NCBI GenBank assembly: GCA_977006965.1
Contig: OZ345371.1
Span: 868,001-932,000, forward strand
Origin: Phymatolithon calcareum
Taxonomy: Eukaryota > Rhodophyta > Florideophyceae > Hapalidiales
Length of the DNA: 64,000 nt
Direction of reading: 5' to 3'
In this document: positions 22,544 through 34,286 of the stretch, piece after piece
How the letters are laid out: every line of letters begins with the position of its first letter
Position numbering within the stretch: the first letter of the stretch is position 1
Translations under genes and position numbers: made by a program
Notes under the pieces: model-generated
Seen by the model: the letters and a program-made list of their open reading frames with translations, nothing else
What the model was told of the DNA's origin: nothing
Database searches by the model: none

Positions 22544-22690
22544 GGGTGATCCGGCTTAAGAAGAAGGAACGTTGATTTTTATTTAAAAGTGCCTAACGCA
22601 TCTGCGGACGATTCGGGAAACTTCCCAGTACTACGAGTTTTTGGCTGCATTCTATCTAAAGAAGAGCTTCTTTAGTGATCCGGCTTAAGA
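22544..22690. repeat. Direct repeat of a 16-bp word
   Basis: GTGATCCGGCTTAAGA occurs at 22544-22559 and again at 22675-22690, 131 bp apart. It loosely resembles the TGATTCGGATTAA word of the MITE at 39834-40414. No ORF lies between. Significance is unknown. Confidence 0.4.
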
Positions 22691-22839
22691 CAAATATACA
22701 TCACGACGGTTTGAATAAGCATTCAGTTTACGGAAAAAGTTCAACATAAACACATTAGAGCCGATTTACTATAAATCATTGCCCATGAAGAAGGAATTTT
22801 GGGGCCCTAAATAACCTCACTGGGTACGATGGAATATTT

Positions 22840-24000
22840 TTGCCGGACAAGCATTTGGTTTATTTCGGCGCAAAGGCTACTGTGCTGCCTCGGTGTTATG
22901 AACAGGTCCTCAAGGAGATTTTCAAAACAACAAAGCCCGCATGTACCTTTCGAAGAATCAAACATTACGGAAATGTCTTAATGAGAGCATTTTTGTGCCC
23001 AGCAGGTAGCAACAAGTGCAACAGGCCAGGCCAGAGAACGTGCCCAACAGCCGATGTCCTAAAGAAGCTTAAAGCACAGATTGCGGAACAGGAATCGAGA
23101 TTAGCAACCTCGTAATCCAAGTTAGCAGATACCGAGGGAAATCTCAAAACCCTTGAAGCAACAGTGAGGATTCTTTCGGAAAAGAGCAGAAGGCTCAGAC
23201 GCGGTGCGACAAGAGGACTAGAGGAATCATTAGTATGACCAGATTCTAGATGGGAGCCGACGAGCCCCAAGGAAGACTCCAATGGCTTCGTCAAAAACAC
23301 AGAAATTCCCCGAGTTAAGTCTTGCAAGGAGGCCATAACGGGAAATACATGCGACTCGATGACTTCTAACGTAAGAGGAGAAAAATTGCGCAAGACGAGA
23401 AACGAAAGACGTAAAGCAGCCGTCTAACGCAACCGATTGAAGAGCCGGATAGAGAACGCTTGGAAACAGTCCTAAACAAAATGGTAAATCGCATGCTAGA
23501 AAAGGGACCGAAACCTGGATTGGTCTCACTGTATTTCAGGAGAATTGGAAAAGCCCCACCAGGGCAAAATGTGGAAGCTGTGAAAGAGATGCTGGAGGAA
23601 AACGGTTTACAACATATCGCTCATTGGTTATTAGATAATGGAAATACTCATAGAAACGAGAGAATGGGACGCCATTGTCCACCTAATGCTTTTAGCGGGC
23701 ATGGACTGCATGTATAGTTACAATGTGCTTGAAAACCAAAAGAAAAGAAGGCAACATGGAGAGTCGGTGCGTTCACTACAGAAACGTGCGACGAGTACAA
23801 TGGCACGCGCTAGATACTGCTCGTCCACAGCGTCAATTGAGGTCGCAAAAGAGCGGTACAAAGGCCTGGAGAGAGCAGCCGACTGGAGACTCAGATCCAT
23901 GGAAATGGATGAGATACGTAAGCTCGAACAATTACCACTACGACACATCATAGACCCTAATTTCTGACAAATAATGAGGAATGAGGGAGACCTAACAGGC
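22840..24000 (+). pseudogene. LINE family A ORF1, decayed
   Basis: Pieces in order: a segment with cysteines and basic residues (22840-23030), a coiled coil (DVLKKLKAQIAEQESRL, stop, then KLADTEGNLKTLEATV), then 23460-23967 with FRRIGKAPPG, GMDCMYSYNVLENQKKRR and AKERYKGLERAADWR. The last part matches the minus-strand ORF1 at 36246-36761 (ACMYRYNVFESQKKGK, RMVPRPEEGCR). ORF1 proteins of LINEs trimerise by coiled coils and coat the RNA. Frameshifts near 23380, 23560 and 23640. Confidence 0.7.
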
Positions 24001-24249
24001 TAGAAAGATGAAGAACCGAGGGAAAAAAGTCTATCGATGACATCAGGCAACAAAGCAAGATGAAGCAGCTGATACAATAATCGAGGCAGATGTGGAATAC
24101 GGGACTTCTCAGCATGTCGACCCAAATACATGAGTCTACTAATCGAGAGGTTAGCCCTCAAATCTCAACGTAGACCCAGAGAACCAAGGAACCGATAAAA
24201 ATCTCATCGCAAATTTGGAGCAAAGCGCAACCAAATGTAATGTTTAACA

Positions 24250-27131
24250 GATATTAGAGAATTACAACGATGAACGTGGGGGAATCACCAGAAACCCGGA
24301 GTACCTACATAAGATGGTACAAAATCACAAGGTCGACATCATCGCTCCCACGGAGACGCATCTGAGATCCGGCACGCGCAATCGGACCGATATGTTCTCA
24401 ATAAAGGCCCCAAAGCCCGAACTGATAGTGTCGGATGGGCCTCGTAACCAAGATCCCGGGACACTCGTCAGGAAACCCAAAAATTCCTCCAAACTAATCA
24501 ACAGGCATGCAAGGAGTCAAGCCATCTTCTGTGGTGACTGGAACGTAAGACGCAAGCTGTGCGACAGACAGTCAAGGGAAGTACATCCCCCGAATCGGTA
24601 TCCCATATCTATACGGAGATTGTAGACCTCGGAGCAAAGTCAAGAAAAGAATTCAAGAAAGAAGTCGCGCTTCGAAAGTACCAAGAAGGCATTCCCGGAG
24701 TCATCGAAGACCTCAAAAAGTGCAACAATGCAAGAGATCTTCACCAGGGTACAAGAGACATTTTAAAACCAGGTGTGATCCGTGGAGAAATAGAAAACGC
24801 ACACCGGCATTTTAGAATACAGATCTCGCTAAAATGGCACTGAAACGAAAGAAAGTTTACCCGAAAGCCAGATCATTCCACTCACAAGAAAACGAGGGTC
24901 GTTACCATGAGTTTAAGTGGCAAATGAGAACCTTTATGAACAAGAGGAAGAAAGAGCAGTATCAAGAATACATTTCCGAGCTCGAGGAGAAGGATGGACC
25001 AGCGTCCTAGAAGCAACTTGCCAAGACAAAAAGGAAAATTCGAAGAAGAAAGCTAAGATACAAGATGACAGGAAGCCCCAAGAATTGCGCTAAATTCTCA
25101 GACCATATCTCAGCGACATGCCGTAGCACTGAAAAGTGGCAACACGGACTATGAAAATTCTCCTGCTCAGTGGACATGAGGACAAAAATTGAAGTGGCTA
25201 TCAGTACAGAACCAATCGGAAGGCACCAGGCTTAGACGAGGTGAGGGTTGAATTGCAAAAAATCGATATATCGCTCAACGCTGAAGTGCTTACAGCCTTG
25301 TGGGAGGCCTGCGGGAGGTATGGAGTCACGCCTCTGCACTGGCAGAATGCGCTCCTCGTCCCAATACACAAGAAAGGGGCACAAGAGGACCGCGGAAACT
25401 ACCGACCGATTTCCTTGCTGAGCAACGCATTGAAAATTATTCAGAGAGCTACTGATATGAAGCTGTGCACAGTATACTGAAACCATTGGTATCAGCTTGG
25501 GACCCAGAAGGGGAAGAGCACTGAACTGGCCATCCTAAGAGCTACTGAGCTATTAAAAGAGGATCAGAGATGTGTAGCTTTATTGGAACTTAAGGATGTC
25601 TACGACAAAGTACCGAGAGTACACTTGGTGAACAGAATGAGACAATTAATGCCCAAGGAGATCTGGGAAACGGCCGAGGCGTTCTTTACATCATGCTGGG
25701 TAGCAACAACAGGTGATGCGAACAGGAACTGCTTTCTAGATGACAGGGGCGTCCCACAAGTGTCCCCTCTGAGTCCGAGCCTCTACAACATCTTCATGGA
25801 TGAGTTCGCAGAGCGAATGAGCCGGGCATCAAAAACCTGGGCTGATGTACAGGCTATCCTCTTCGCAGACGATATTCTTCTCTCTTCGAAATAACCCGCT
25901 GCACTGCAAGTACTATTGGATATAGCTACCCAATGGGCACAAGAGCGAGAGATGACTTGGAACACTGAACAAGGGAAAAGCGGAGTCCTCGAATCAGAGG
26001 AAACATTTGGCAAGAAATTCAAGCTAGCAAACATGGTACTAGCACAAGTTCCGGAGGTCACGTACCTTAGAGTATCTCTAGACCCCGCAGGAGTCACAGA
26101 AACGTTTATGATGGAGGACTAGAGAAAGCAGGGGCGGCCGTGCACAAGTTGCGTACACTGGGAGTGTTCAGGAAAGGGCTGAGTATACAGAAGTGTATTT
26201 AGATACACAAGGCAATAGTACAGTCACGCTGGGAGTACGCAATTCACTTAACGACCTGGACAGAAGTCGTACAAAATGCCGTCAAGGAAGGAAGAACAAA
26301 ATTCTTCAATCAAGTTTTCGGTCCACTGGCCCGAGGATGGACGGATAGGCTCCGTTTTATGTGCCGGATCCACGCGGCAGCACATCAACGAGAAATATTG
26401 GCGTGAAAATGCTGAGGAGGAACAAGGCGAAAGAACTTATGTATTCAAATGAAGTTCCCGAAAGAAGAAACAACCATAAATGGCAGAACACGAGGAAACA
26501 TATCGCCGCGATGGAGACCAGAGAGACGTTCAGTGAAGCTGTAAAGCATATCCAAGCAAAGCAATCTTCGCAAAAACTTCGATCGAAATATCTGTAAATG
26601 GAAGGAGACTGCCTAGAATCGAAGCGGAAAAGAAAGATACCATACGACAAGACAAGAGAATTGCCAGCAATCTTCAAGTTCCCCAAGGTGAAGCACAGAC
26701 AAATCGCGCTGTAGTATGCTTGTGGTAGATTCCCACAGGAGTCAACAACAATTATGGCTGAAAAACTCGGCAACAGAGCCAGACAGCATATGGAGACCCT
26801 TGAACGCAAGCTAGCAGGGTACGAAATCGGAAGATTAAGACGACATGAAACAGAACAGGCGCTAGATGAGCTTTTAATATTTTGCAAGGCATTCATAGAA
26901 CGCATGGATAACCAAGAAGTCCTGTATTAATCAGCAGAATGCAAGGCAAAAAGTGGTCGAGTCCAAGCACCAGCAGTCCTGTAGAGGAATGAGATAGGAC
27001 TACTTTGAGTCCTGCGTTTTCCCGTCCGCCATACTGGTGGACATTTCGTGTGCTGCACAAATGTAGGTAGCATCAGAGGAAGCCTTGCCAATATCTTCGG
27101 AAGTCTATGGGGCTTTTAAATAAACTTGAAC
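24250..27131 (+). pseudogene. LINE family A ORF2 and 3' end, decayed
   Basis: The endonuclease start (KVDIIAPTETHLRSG, 24315-24370) is followed by an internal deletion and by the QAIFCGDWNVR box, then directly by the linker (SPESVSHIYTEI, GIPGVIEDLKKC). The reverse transcriptase has NYRPISLLSNALKII (25395), ELKDVYDKVPRVHL, DDRGVPQVSPLSPSLYNIF and the active-site ILFADDILLSS (25860). The C-terminal part runs to 26930. The 3' UTR ends GGGGCTTTTAAATAAACTTGAA near 27131. Many stops interrupt the frame. It is collinear with 51482-54330, the better copy. Confidence 0.85.
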
Positions 27132-27449
27132 GGAAAAACATTGTGCCGAAACATTCCATAATTTTCTTCTCTGTGGCAAAATGGGATTATGAAACAGTAT
27201 ATCAAGCTATTTTGGACAGTGAGGACGATCTTTGGAGCTGTGATCCGCTCCTTGAAAAACTAATTCTAGAGTGGGTCAGTCATCTGTAATAATTCGAATA
27301 TATTATACTGTAAGAGCTATTTTTACTCTTGTCAGAGACCGATGACTTTCTAAAACCGTCAGAGACAATCTTTCTTCTTGATTTTCTCGTGCTCTTGTGG
27401 ACAAAAATAGAAAATCTAAGTTCACCACTGTTGAGGGGAAAAAAACATA
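27132..27449. other. No supported gene
   Basis: A 60-codon plus-strand frame at 27107-27289 starts inside the LINE tail and resembles nothing known to me. Confidence 0.4.
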
Positions 27450-28440
27450 TGCCGAAGGCTTGAAACGGTGTCGAGACTCAGCATGGAAACTAGAGCGTGT
27501 TCGCGGTATTCTACGAGGACCAGCGGGACGTAGAAGGCCTGGACGGTTCCGTGTTTTGAACTGATAAACTGATACCTTTATTCTCACTTACTGAGCATGT
27601 AGGTTTGGAATTTGTACCGTTTCGGTGCGAAAAATGCACCTTTGTGGTTTTCCCTATCAGGGTTACACTAAACATTTCGCGGATTGCTGGTTTCCACGCA
27701 ATGCTTCAACTTCTGTGCTCGCGGTATACCGCTCTCCCGATTTCAAGCAATGGTACTCTATATGGTGCAATCCTGTCTAGAGGAAATGCGCCGTGAGTCG
27801 TATAAGCAAATGGGTCTACAGAACGCCGGAGACGGTGTGTTCCACTCGTCGTGAACATAGCTATCGATTCGTAGACCCTTTGGGCACTACAATCGAAGAA
27901 CCGATAATACCCCGAAGATTCTGCCTTTTTGCTGTGAATCTAGGACGAGAGTCGCTAATATTATCCATGTTATCTAGTCGATTGGAAAGCTTGGCTTCTC
28001 TTGTCATCAGGTCGATATAAGACTACCTTATCTCGCTCGCTGGAGAAAGTTTGGCTAATTCGATTTCGGAACTTTATTTACCAACAAGGCTGAACCAGTT
28101 CAAATGCTTGTGTATCCAAGAAAGAGGAGTTCGATCACCTGATGGAAATTACATAAGTGCAATGTGACAGACGGCAGTCCGGGGCTCGCAGCCTCAAAGC
28201 ACTGCGCCGTCTAATGTAATGGACCGGTTTTCGCCGAGATGCTCGAAGCAGTTGCTCGGGCTCACCACGTCTATGATGTATTGGGAGGCCAGTCCAAACG
28301 TATTTGCGGTGATTATTCTCTCGTTCTCGAACTTGTTCACTGCCATCATCTTCTTGGTGCTCAATATTTGACCGTGAAAAGAGAGAGTTTGATACCTCAA
28401 TTTGGGAGACATGGTACCTTTTCAAAAATTCTACTTATTT
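27450..28440 (-). pseudogene. Copia gag-like remnant, copy 1
   Basis: On the minus strand the order is consistent with a copia gag region: an N-terminal part (28412-28194, KKMMAVNKFENERIITANTF, ending ENRSITLDGAVL) and a middle part around 28020-27800 (YIDLMTREAKLSNRLDNM) resembling the helix before the LLxSLP motif of copia gag proteins. The second copy at 49700-50450 shares blocks such as CAGCTATCGATTC-like and ACCCTTTGGGCACTACAATCG. Further down, 27468-27545 shares GTCGAGACTCAGCATGG with 49712-49728. It is heavily decayed; family assignment rests on pattern, not on a catalytic motif. Confidence 0.4.
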
Positions 28441-28906
28441 ACAATACTGAACTTGAACGAGAAATGTCGAGAAAAAAGATTGTGCTGGCCTAAACGAGCA
28501 AATAATGGAGAAAACAAGTCCAACGTAAGGTTCCATGCAAAAGCTGGGCCCATAGTTCCAAGCAATGCGATAATTCTAATAGATTGATGAAATTATTTGA
28601 GTGTGATTTCTTGTTGTTGAAGTATTTGAATTTCGATATTTATTTTGATACTTATGCGAGTCGCCTTGGACAGCGTCATACAAGTAAAGATTGTCTTCGT
28701 CAATTTGCTGCTGAAACATATATAAACAGTTCCCCCTTACCAGATGTATCGCATGAAATGCAAGCGTCTGATTGAACTTACCTCCTCAACATCGAACTTT
28801 GTCCGTGACTGCGTCCTTGAGGTATCTCATTTCCAAGAGTCAGCCAAGATCCTTCAAGCATCGTGCTGGCTTGGTTAATATCTGACGATTAAATGGTAGA
28901 TTTTAT
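28441..28906. other. Unassigned AT-rich spacer
   Basis: Possibly leader sequence of the gag-like remnant. No gene or clear signal. Confidence 0.35.
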
Positions 28907-29193
28907 TGCTAGCAGTTATGGGGAAGGAAGATATGCCTGCAATTGGAGAGCTTGAGTTGGTTGGGTTCCTTAGTTTATTGACTTGGCTATATAGTGCCAG
29001 GATTCGGCTTGGCTCGAATTTGGTTGGAAAACAAGTATATACCCTTCCTTATCGACGACGGAGGCACATTAAACATAAACACATCTGTCATGAACTTATT
29101 ATATCATTATCACATGTGCAAGCGAGTGTCGAGATCGCGCATTGACAAGAAAGTATGCAGCGACTTGAACACCAATCTTACATACTTCCAGCA
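28907..29193 (-). repeat. 3' LTR of the split copia element, about 287 bp
   Basis: On the minus strand it starts TGCTGGAAGTATG immediately after a polypurine tract (AAGGGGGAA, 29194-29202) and ends near CTAGCA, giving short inverted ends (TGCTGG/CTAGCA). A TATATAG and an AATAAAC word lie inside. Similar sequence at 38540-38725 is the partner. The outer end at 28907 is inferred from the terminal dinucleotide and is less certain. Confidence 0.7.
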
Positions 29194-31329
29194 TTCCCCC
29201 TTGATCGAAGGGCCTTAGGAATGAGTTCCTGAAAGTCCCATATCTTTTGCAACTGTAGCACTTTAACGCCGGTTAATAGTGTCGTCAGCGCATCGGCGAT
29301 CATCGAATTTGTGTCGCAGTAAAACGTTCACGGAGGCAATCATATCACGAACATAGTGGTACTGAATGTCAATCTGTTTATTGCGTTACGATATGGCCGT
29401 ATTGCGTCCTGTATCGATTGTACATTGGCTATAAGACCATGCAAACTGGTTTGCTTTTCTCATGTGCATCGGAGATAACCCTGAATAGCCAAACGTCTTC
29501 TTCCGCAGCAGCACACGAAGTGATGTACTCGGCCTCACAAGCTGAGGTTGCAACTCTTGTTTGATTCTTTGACCTCCAGCAACTTGTAGAATGTCTTTTC
29601 GCAGGGAATCCGGCCCAAGTCTAGTCAGTGTAGCCTATGGGAGTCAGACTTGAGTCATCGCCGAAGAGATTTCCGTAGTCATTTGTTTCTGCAATGTTCC
29701 TAAAAATTCGATTAAGCGCTATCCAATGAAACTTCAGAGGCTCTTCGCAGAACGAAGAAAGCTTGCGCACGGCGCCAGAGATATCTAGAAGAGTGCCATC
29801 TATGAGGTACATCAGGCTTCCGATGTCAGGACGGTACGGGACGTCGTCAGACAACGACTCTGAGATGTCCTGTACCGTCGCTCTTCTTGGAAAACTCCAT
29901 AGGGGTGGGCACAGATTTCGCTTTTTCCATGCAAAACCGGTTCAAGACTGCTTCAGCGTAGATGTTTTGCGATAAATGAAGAGTTCTGAATTTCCGATCG
30001 CGTCTTAATTCGAGACCTAGAAACTTGCTTTCTTCAACCAAGTCCTTCATCTCAAACCGTTTATTGAGCTCCTCTTGATCCGAGCGATTGCAGAAGAGTT
30101 GTTACCAGCGATGAACAAGTCGTCTATGTAAAGCACTATAATCATGACGCTATCAAACTTGTGGTGAACGTACAGGAAATGGTCATTAGGACTGCCTGTG
30201 ATATCAAGGTCGCCTTTAAAAACCCATCGTTCTTCGCATACCATTGACGAGGAGCTTCGAACCATAGAGGGATTTAAGGAGTTTTCATACCAACTCAGGA
30301 ACTTTAGGAACCTACATGAAATATATTCATCAAGGTCGCCATGTACGAACGCCGGCACAACATCCATCTGGTGAAGTTTCAAGTCATGAACTGCAGCAAT
30401 TGCAAGTACCATATGGATGGAGTTAACCTTTATGACTTTGGAATACGTTTCACCGTACTCCACCCCATGCACCTGTTGGAACTCTTCCGGCAGAATGCGA
30501 GCTTTGGGTTCTGTTTCCTTAACCTTGATGACGAAATTGCATGGAAGGCCGTTCATATCAGACTTGCGTTGAACGAGAGGCAAGGTTTTGTTACGAGTGA
30601 TTGATGAATGCTCTTTTTTGATCGCGGAAGACCAGCATTCGATGTTTCAAGAGAGTTGGCTGCTCGAAAGGTCTGCAAGACCTCTTGAGTTCCAAAGTTA
30701 ACAGACTCGAATGATAGCATAGCAGAGTAAGGAGGTGTTTTCCAGAGCTCCAGTGGATTGGAGACTCCAGTTGAATGACGCAAAATGGGTTTATCAATGA
30801 TGTTCGATCTGTCTCTATCATCTTCGGACTGATTGCCTTGGCTGCCACAGCATGATCAGAGATTTCAAAATACTTTGAGTTCGAAGTTCGTGAAACTCAT
30901 CAACTTCAGCAAAGTCCTTCTCGAAATCAGATTCGTCAAATGCGAAATCCCGCGACACGATCACCGCTCGATGGCTTGGATTGCAAAGCTTATACCCTTT
31001 TCAAAGCAAACGAGTATCCCACCGAGTTACCTTCACGGGTACGACTGTCGAGTTTCTTCTCTTTCTTTTTCAGAATCACGCACCAAATCTTGGCGCCAAA
31101 CACGCGCATATGTCCCAAGTCCGGAGCAGAACCATCCATATATGATGGGGGTTGTGTTCGAAGGAAGTCCTCTTGAAGTTACTCGATTTCGGACATACAA
31201 TTCGGTAGCCAAAGATTCAGTCCAAGTCTTCTTCTCGATACCGTTGTGATGAAGCATTGAGCGCAAGAAGTCTAGAATAGTACGGTTCATACTGTCATCC
31301 AGCCCATTTTGCTGCGGTGTGTAGCTGGT
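29194..31329 (-). pseudogene. Copia polyprotein, 3' half: integrase end, reverse transcriptase, RNase H
   Basis: From right to left: integrase C-terminal part (31290-31033: MNRTILDFLRSMLHHNGI, ELYVRNRVTSRGLP), reverse transcriptase (30583-30047: QVHGVEYGETYSKVIKV, KLHQMDVVPAFVHGDLDE, active-site VLYIDDLFIAGN), the connection (29950: KSVPTPMEFSKKSD) and RNase H (29854-29230, with DIQYHYVRD near its end). The motif order PR-INT-RT-RH is that of Ty1/copia. Internal deletions and frameshifts break it, for example the missing segment after HGDLDE. The upstream integrase half continues at 37817 beyond the inserted LINE. Confidence 0.85.
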
Positions 31330-32347
31330 AGAGAGTTAATTTTTTTAAAGCCCGACAGTCATACGAATATACGGGCAAGGATTCCTCAAGTGCTACCCTC
31401 ACTAGGGTGGCTCTACTCTTATATCTAGTATTCTACGTAAGTCTCTAGCATGCACTCTGTTGTTCTGATAGTTCTGCATAGCAGTGTTCGAGATGTCGTT
31501 TCTTCTTTTAGTGCAGGTATTCTTCATTCTGCATATTCTCGATGATGCTTTTGCTGAACAGCAAAATTTCATCTAGTACCTTCTCAGTTGGCGCTCTCTC
31601 TTCTTCCTTGAGTTCGTACGCTGACAAGCACCGATCTAAGGTCTCCATGTGCTGTCAGACTTTGCTTCCAAACTTATCTGCCATCAGTACGGTAGACAAT
31701 TGGGGAAGTCTTCCAAAGGCGTACTGAACAGCCAGTTGCTCGTTTTTCAGTTTTGGAAAATTAAATATTGCATGGAGTTCTCTTGTCTTGGCGTACGGAA
31801 TTTTGCTCTTTCTCTTCGATTCAAGGCTCTCTCCCTTCCTTTGTCAGGAATGTTGATCGAAGTGCTTCTGAAGATTGGTTCGCGCTTATGTGCTTCATTG
31901 CCTCATCAAACGGTTCTCTGGTATCCATCGCTGTGATGTCCTTTCTTGTGGCTTGAAGCTCTTCCGGTTTTCTTCTCTATGGCGGTTCCACTAGAAACGT
32001 CCTTCTTTCGCCATGGTCTTTTTCAACATTTTGAAAGCTGTTATATCCCGCCGATGGGAAGCAGCTTGGTTTTGACATAGCAGGCGGAATCGTGCCACTG
32101 GCCCGAAGACTTGTCTGAAATACGTTTTTTTCAACTTCCTTAACCGCGCTCTGGACATTATCTGTTCACGGTGTTAAGTGCATAGCGTACTCCCAATGTC
32201 ACTGGATTAATGACTTGTGTATCTGGATGCATTTATGTATGCCAATTCCCTTCTTGATTACCCCAGGATCACGGAGCTCGTCCAGAGCGCACTTTGCCTT
32301 CTTGAGGCCTTGCAACATCAGTGTATCCGTAACCCCTCCGGTCCTAG

Positions 32348-34286
32348 TGTCTATGAGCCGGAAATTTACCCTCCATTGAGGGGCATTTTTCCCTCAATTG
32401 AGGGAACGAGAATTATTTATTTTTTTGCTCATGAAAGATACTCGCTATCAAGCGCATCAACAGCGCCAAGGTCATAGATGTCTTCAGTATGCTTTGTGAA
32501 GCAGTTCCTAATAGTAGAAATGTCGCTAATATATATTGTGGCACTATCAAGCGTATTGCATTGTGAGAGCACAATGGTGGAGTTCTTGCATTTTCAATCT
32601 CTGCAGTTGTTTTGCACAACAAAAGTAGTCATCATGACCTCTGGAGTCATCCTTTTACTTTTCTTAGGGATAACGTGGAGTCCAACACTGCTCTCGAATG
32701 CAAATGTACGCTCTGGCGCGACTGAACGACGACAAGTAATGCGCGTGTCAAATGCACTCGATGAGTTGCTCGCCCGGCACTTCACAGAACCTTCTCTGCG
32801 TCATGTGCTGCTTACATTCTGCATAGTCATCATAGAATTACAGCCAGCTAACAACCTATAAAATCTCCAGAAGAGTTAGATGGCCCCTATGAACTATATA
32901 TAGGCCCACTTGTTGAATCTCTGCAGAGTCAGCACTCACCAAGTATGTATCCACACGTGCAATGCGCCTTATAATGGCATACGCGGCCACAATACAGCAC
33001 AGAACTGCGATTCCGTGGGCCATCTCGCGTTCGAAATCTCTTTGACACAGTGTGCTTTCTTTGGTCATTCGTCAGATCGACATGTATATGTCGCATAAGT
33101 CACTTGATTGTACTCTAAATGAAATCAACCGGAGGTATTCGGCCACCGGCATCCCTGTTTTAAAAGAAGAAGGGCCGGGGAAATACTTCTTGGGCCTGGT
33201 AGACTTCCAGAAAGCGCTCTCAGCGCCCGACCCCAACTCTTGCATGAGGACGAGTATTTCGGAAAACTAAATAGGCTGTCACTGTAGTCTCTTTTCGCCC
33301 CTTTCTTCTCAGCTTAGCGGACGTCCAAGCAGCAATTTTTCGCAGGTAACTTGGGGAAACATCATCACCACGCAATCGTACTTCGAATGAAGTCCAATAC
33401 CACAATTCTCAGATAAGAAGTCTCAGTTTAGAGTGCGAAGTTTCCGCAACTGAGAGTAAAATCGTCCCTAAAACGGAGGTAGAACTTCCGCTTGTTCGTT
33501 GGCACCCAATAAGCGCTCGTATTCGGCTCGCGGTCGGGCGTGATGATATCTAGTTCCCTGTGCGATGTTTGGTCTTAACGGCCCTGTAAGACTAAGGCGA
33601 GAGTGCTCGGAAGAGAGCTTTTAGAGCTTCTGAAGGTTGTATGAAAGCTTGAGTGCCCTTCTGAGGAGCATGTGATCGCGATTGTATACGATAAACAGGC
33701 GTTTTGCGATGAAGATTGGGAAGGATGAACACTGTAAGCAGGCCTGGGTGGTACCGTGCTTTGCCTGTGTTGGCTCGGTTCAAGCTGCTCAGCGTCTGGA
33801 ATGTCATCCTCAGCGTTCTCTGACTTAACGTTGACAATGTGGACTGTCTTCATCTTAGTCTTCTTCAATGGATGACTAATCAGAATCCATTTCACGTGAT
33901 GTGACGTGCACGCTCGACCATTGATTTTTCCCCGAGTACATTCTGAAACATACTTCTAACCTTTTTTGACTTCGAAATGGCTCCGTATAGTCTCGAGCAC
34001 TCTGCAAGACCGCTTACCGTTGCTCCCTTGGTGTGCACTGATGTACCGACCGCACGCGGCCGTTGTTTTTCTCCTTGAATAGAAGGTCTGGTACTTCTGA
34101 GTGACCAACATATTTTCGTTTCCAGCGCCGAACGAGGCGAATTTAAGGTAGTAATGTGAATACTCCTCGCACAGAACATAAGCCAGGCTTTACGAATATG
34201 GCGTCAGCGATCTGTTTCGAACTTGCTTTATGGATTTTTTCGAGCTTTCAATCGCCCCTCAATTGAGGGGGTTCGGCAAATTGACG
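32348..34286 (-). mobile_element. piggyBac-like element 1, flanked by CTAG
   Basis: CTAG occurs once in the uninterrupted LINE (GGGGTCTAGGTATACTCC at about 52547-52564) but on both sides of this insert (32344-32347 and 34287-34290), so it was duplicated on insertion. Left end: TGTCTATGAG; right end read inward: CGTCAATTTG, so the tips are imperfect. CCTCAATTGAGG-type palindromes sit just inside both ends (32369-32380, 32392-32403, 34257-34268). Content is homologous to element 2 (45061-46698), in opposite orientation. 1,939 bp. Confidence 0.85.
32450..34179 (-). pseudogene. piggyBac-like transposase remnant, copy 1
   Basis: The N-terminal region (34179-33575) parallels element 2: AVGTSVHTKGATVSGLAECS here against VVGASVHTKATSVTSLAECC there, then KTVHIVNVKSEN against KTLKIVNIKAGK. 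Around 33340, LRKIAAWTSAKLRRKGRKET is shared. It then keeps a piece resembling the early piggyBac domain (TGMPVAEYLRLISF, about 33150) that element 2 lacks. The C-terminal Cys-rich motif is at about 32640-32480 (CRDCKCKN). The region expected to hold the catalytic aspartates is missing. Stops and shifts are present. The active family would have cut and rejoined DNA. Confidence 0.75.
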
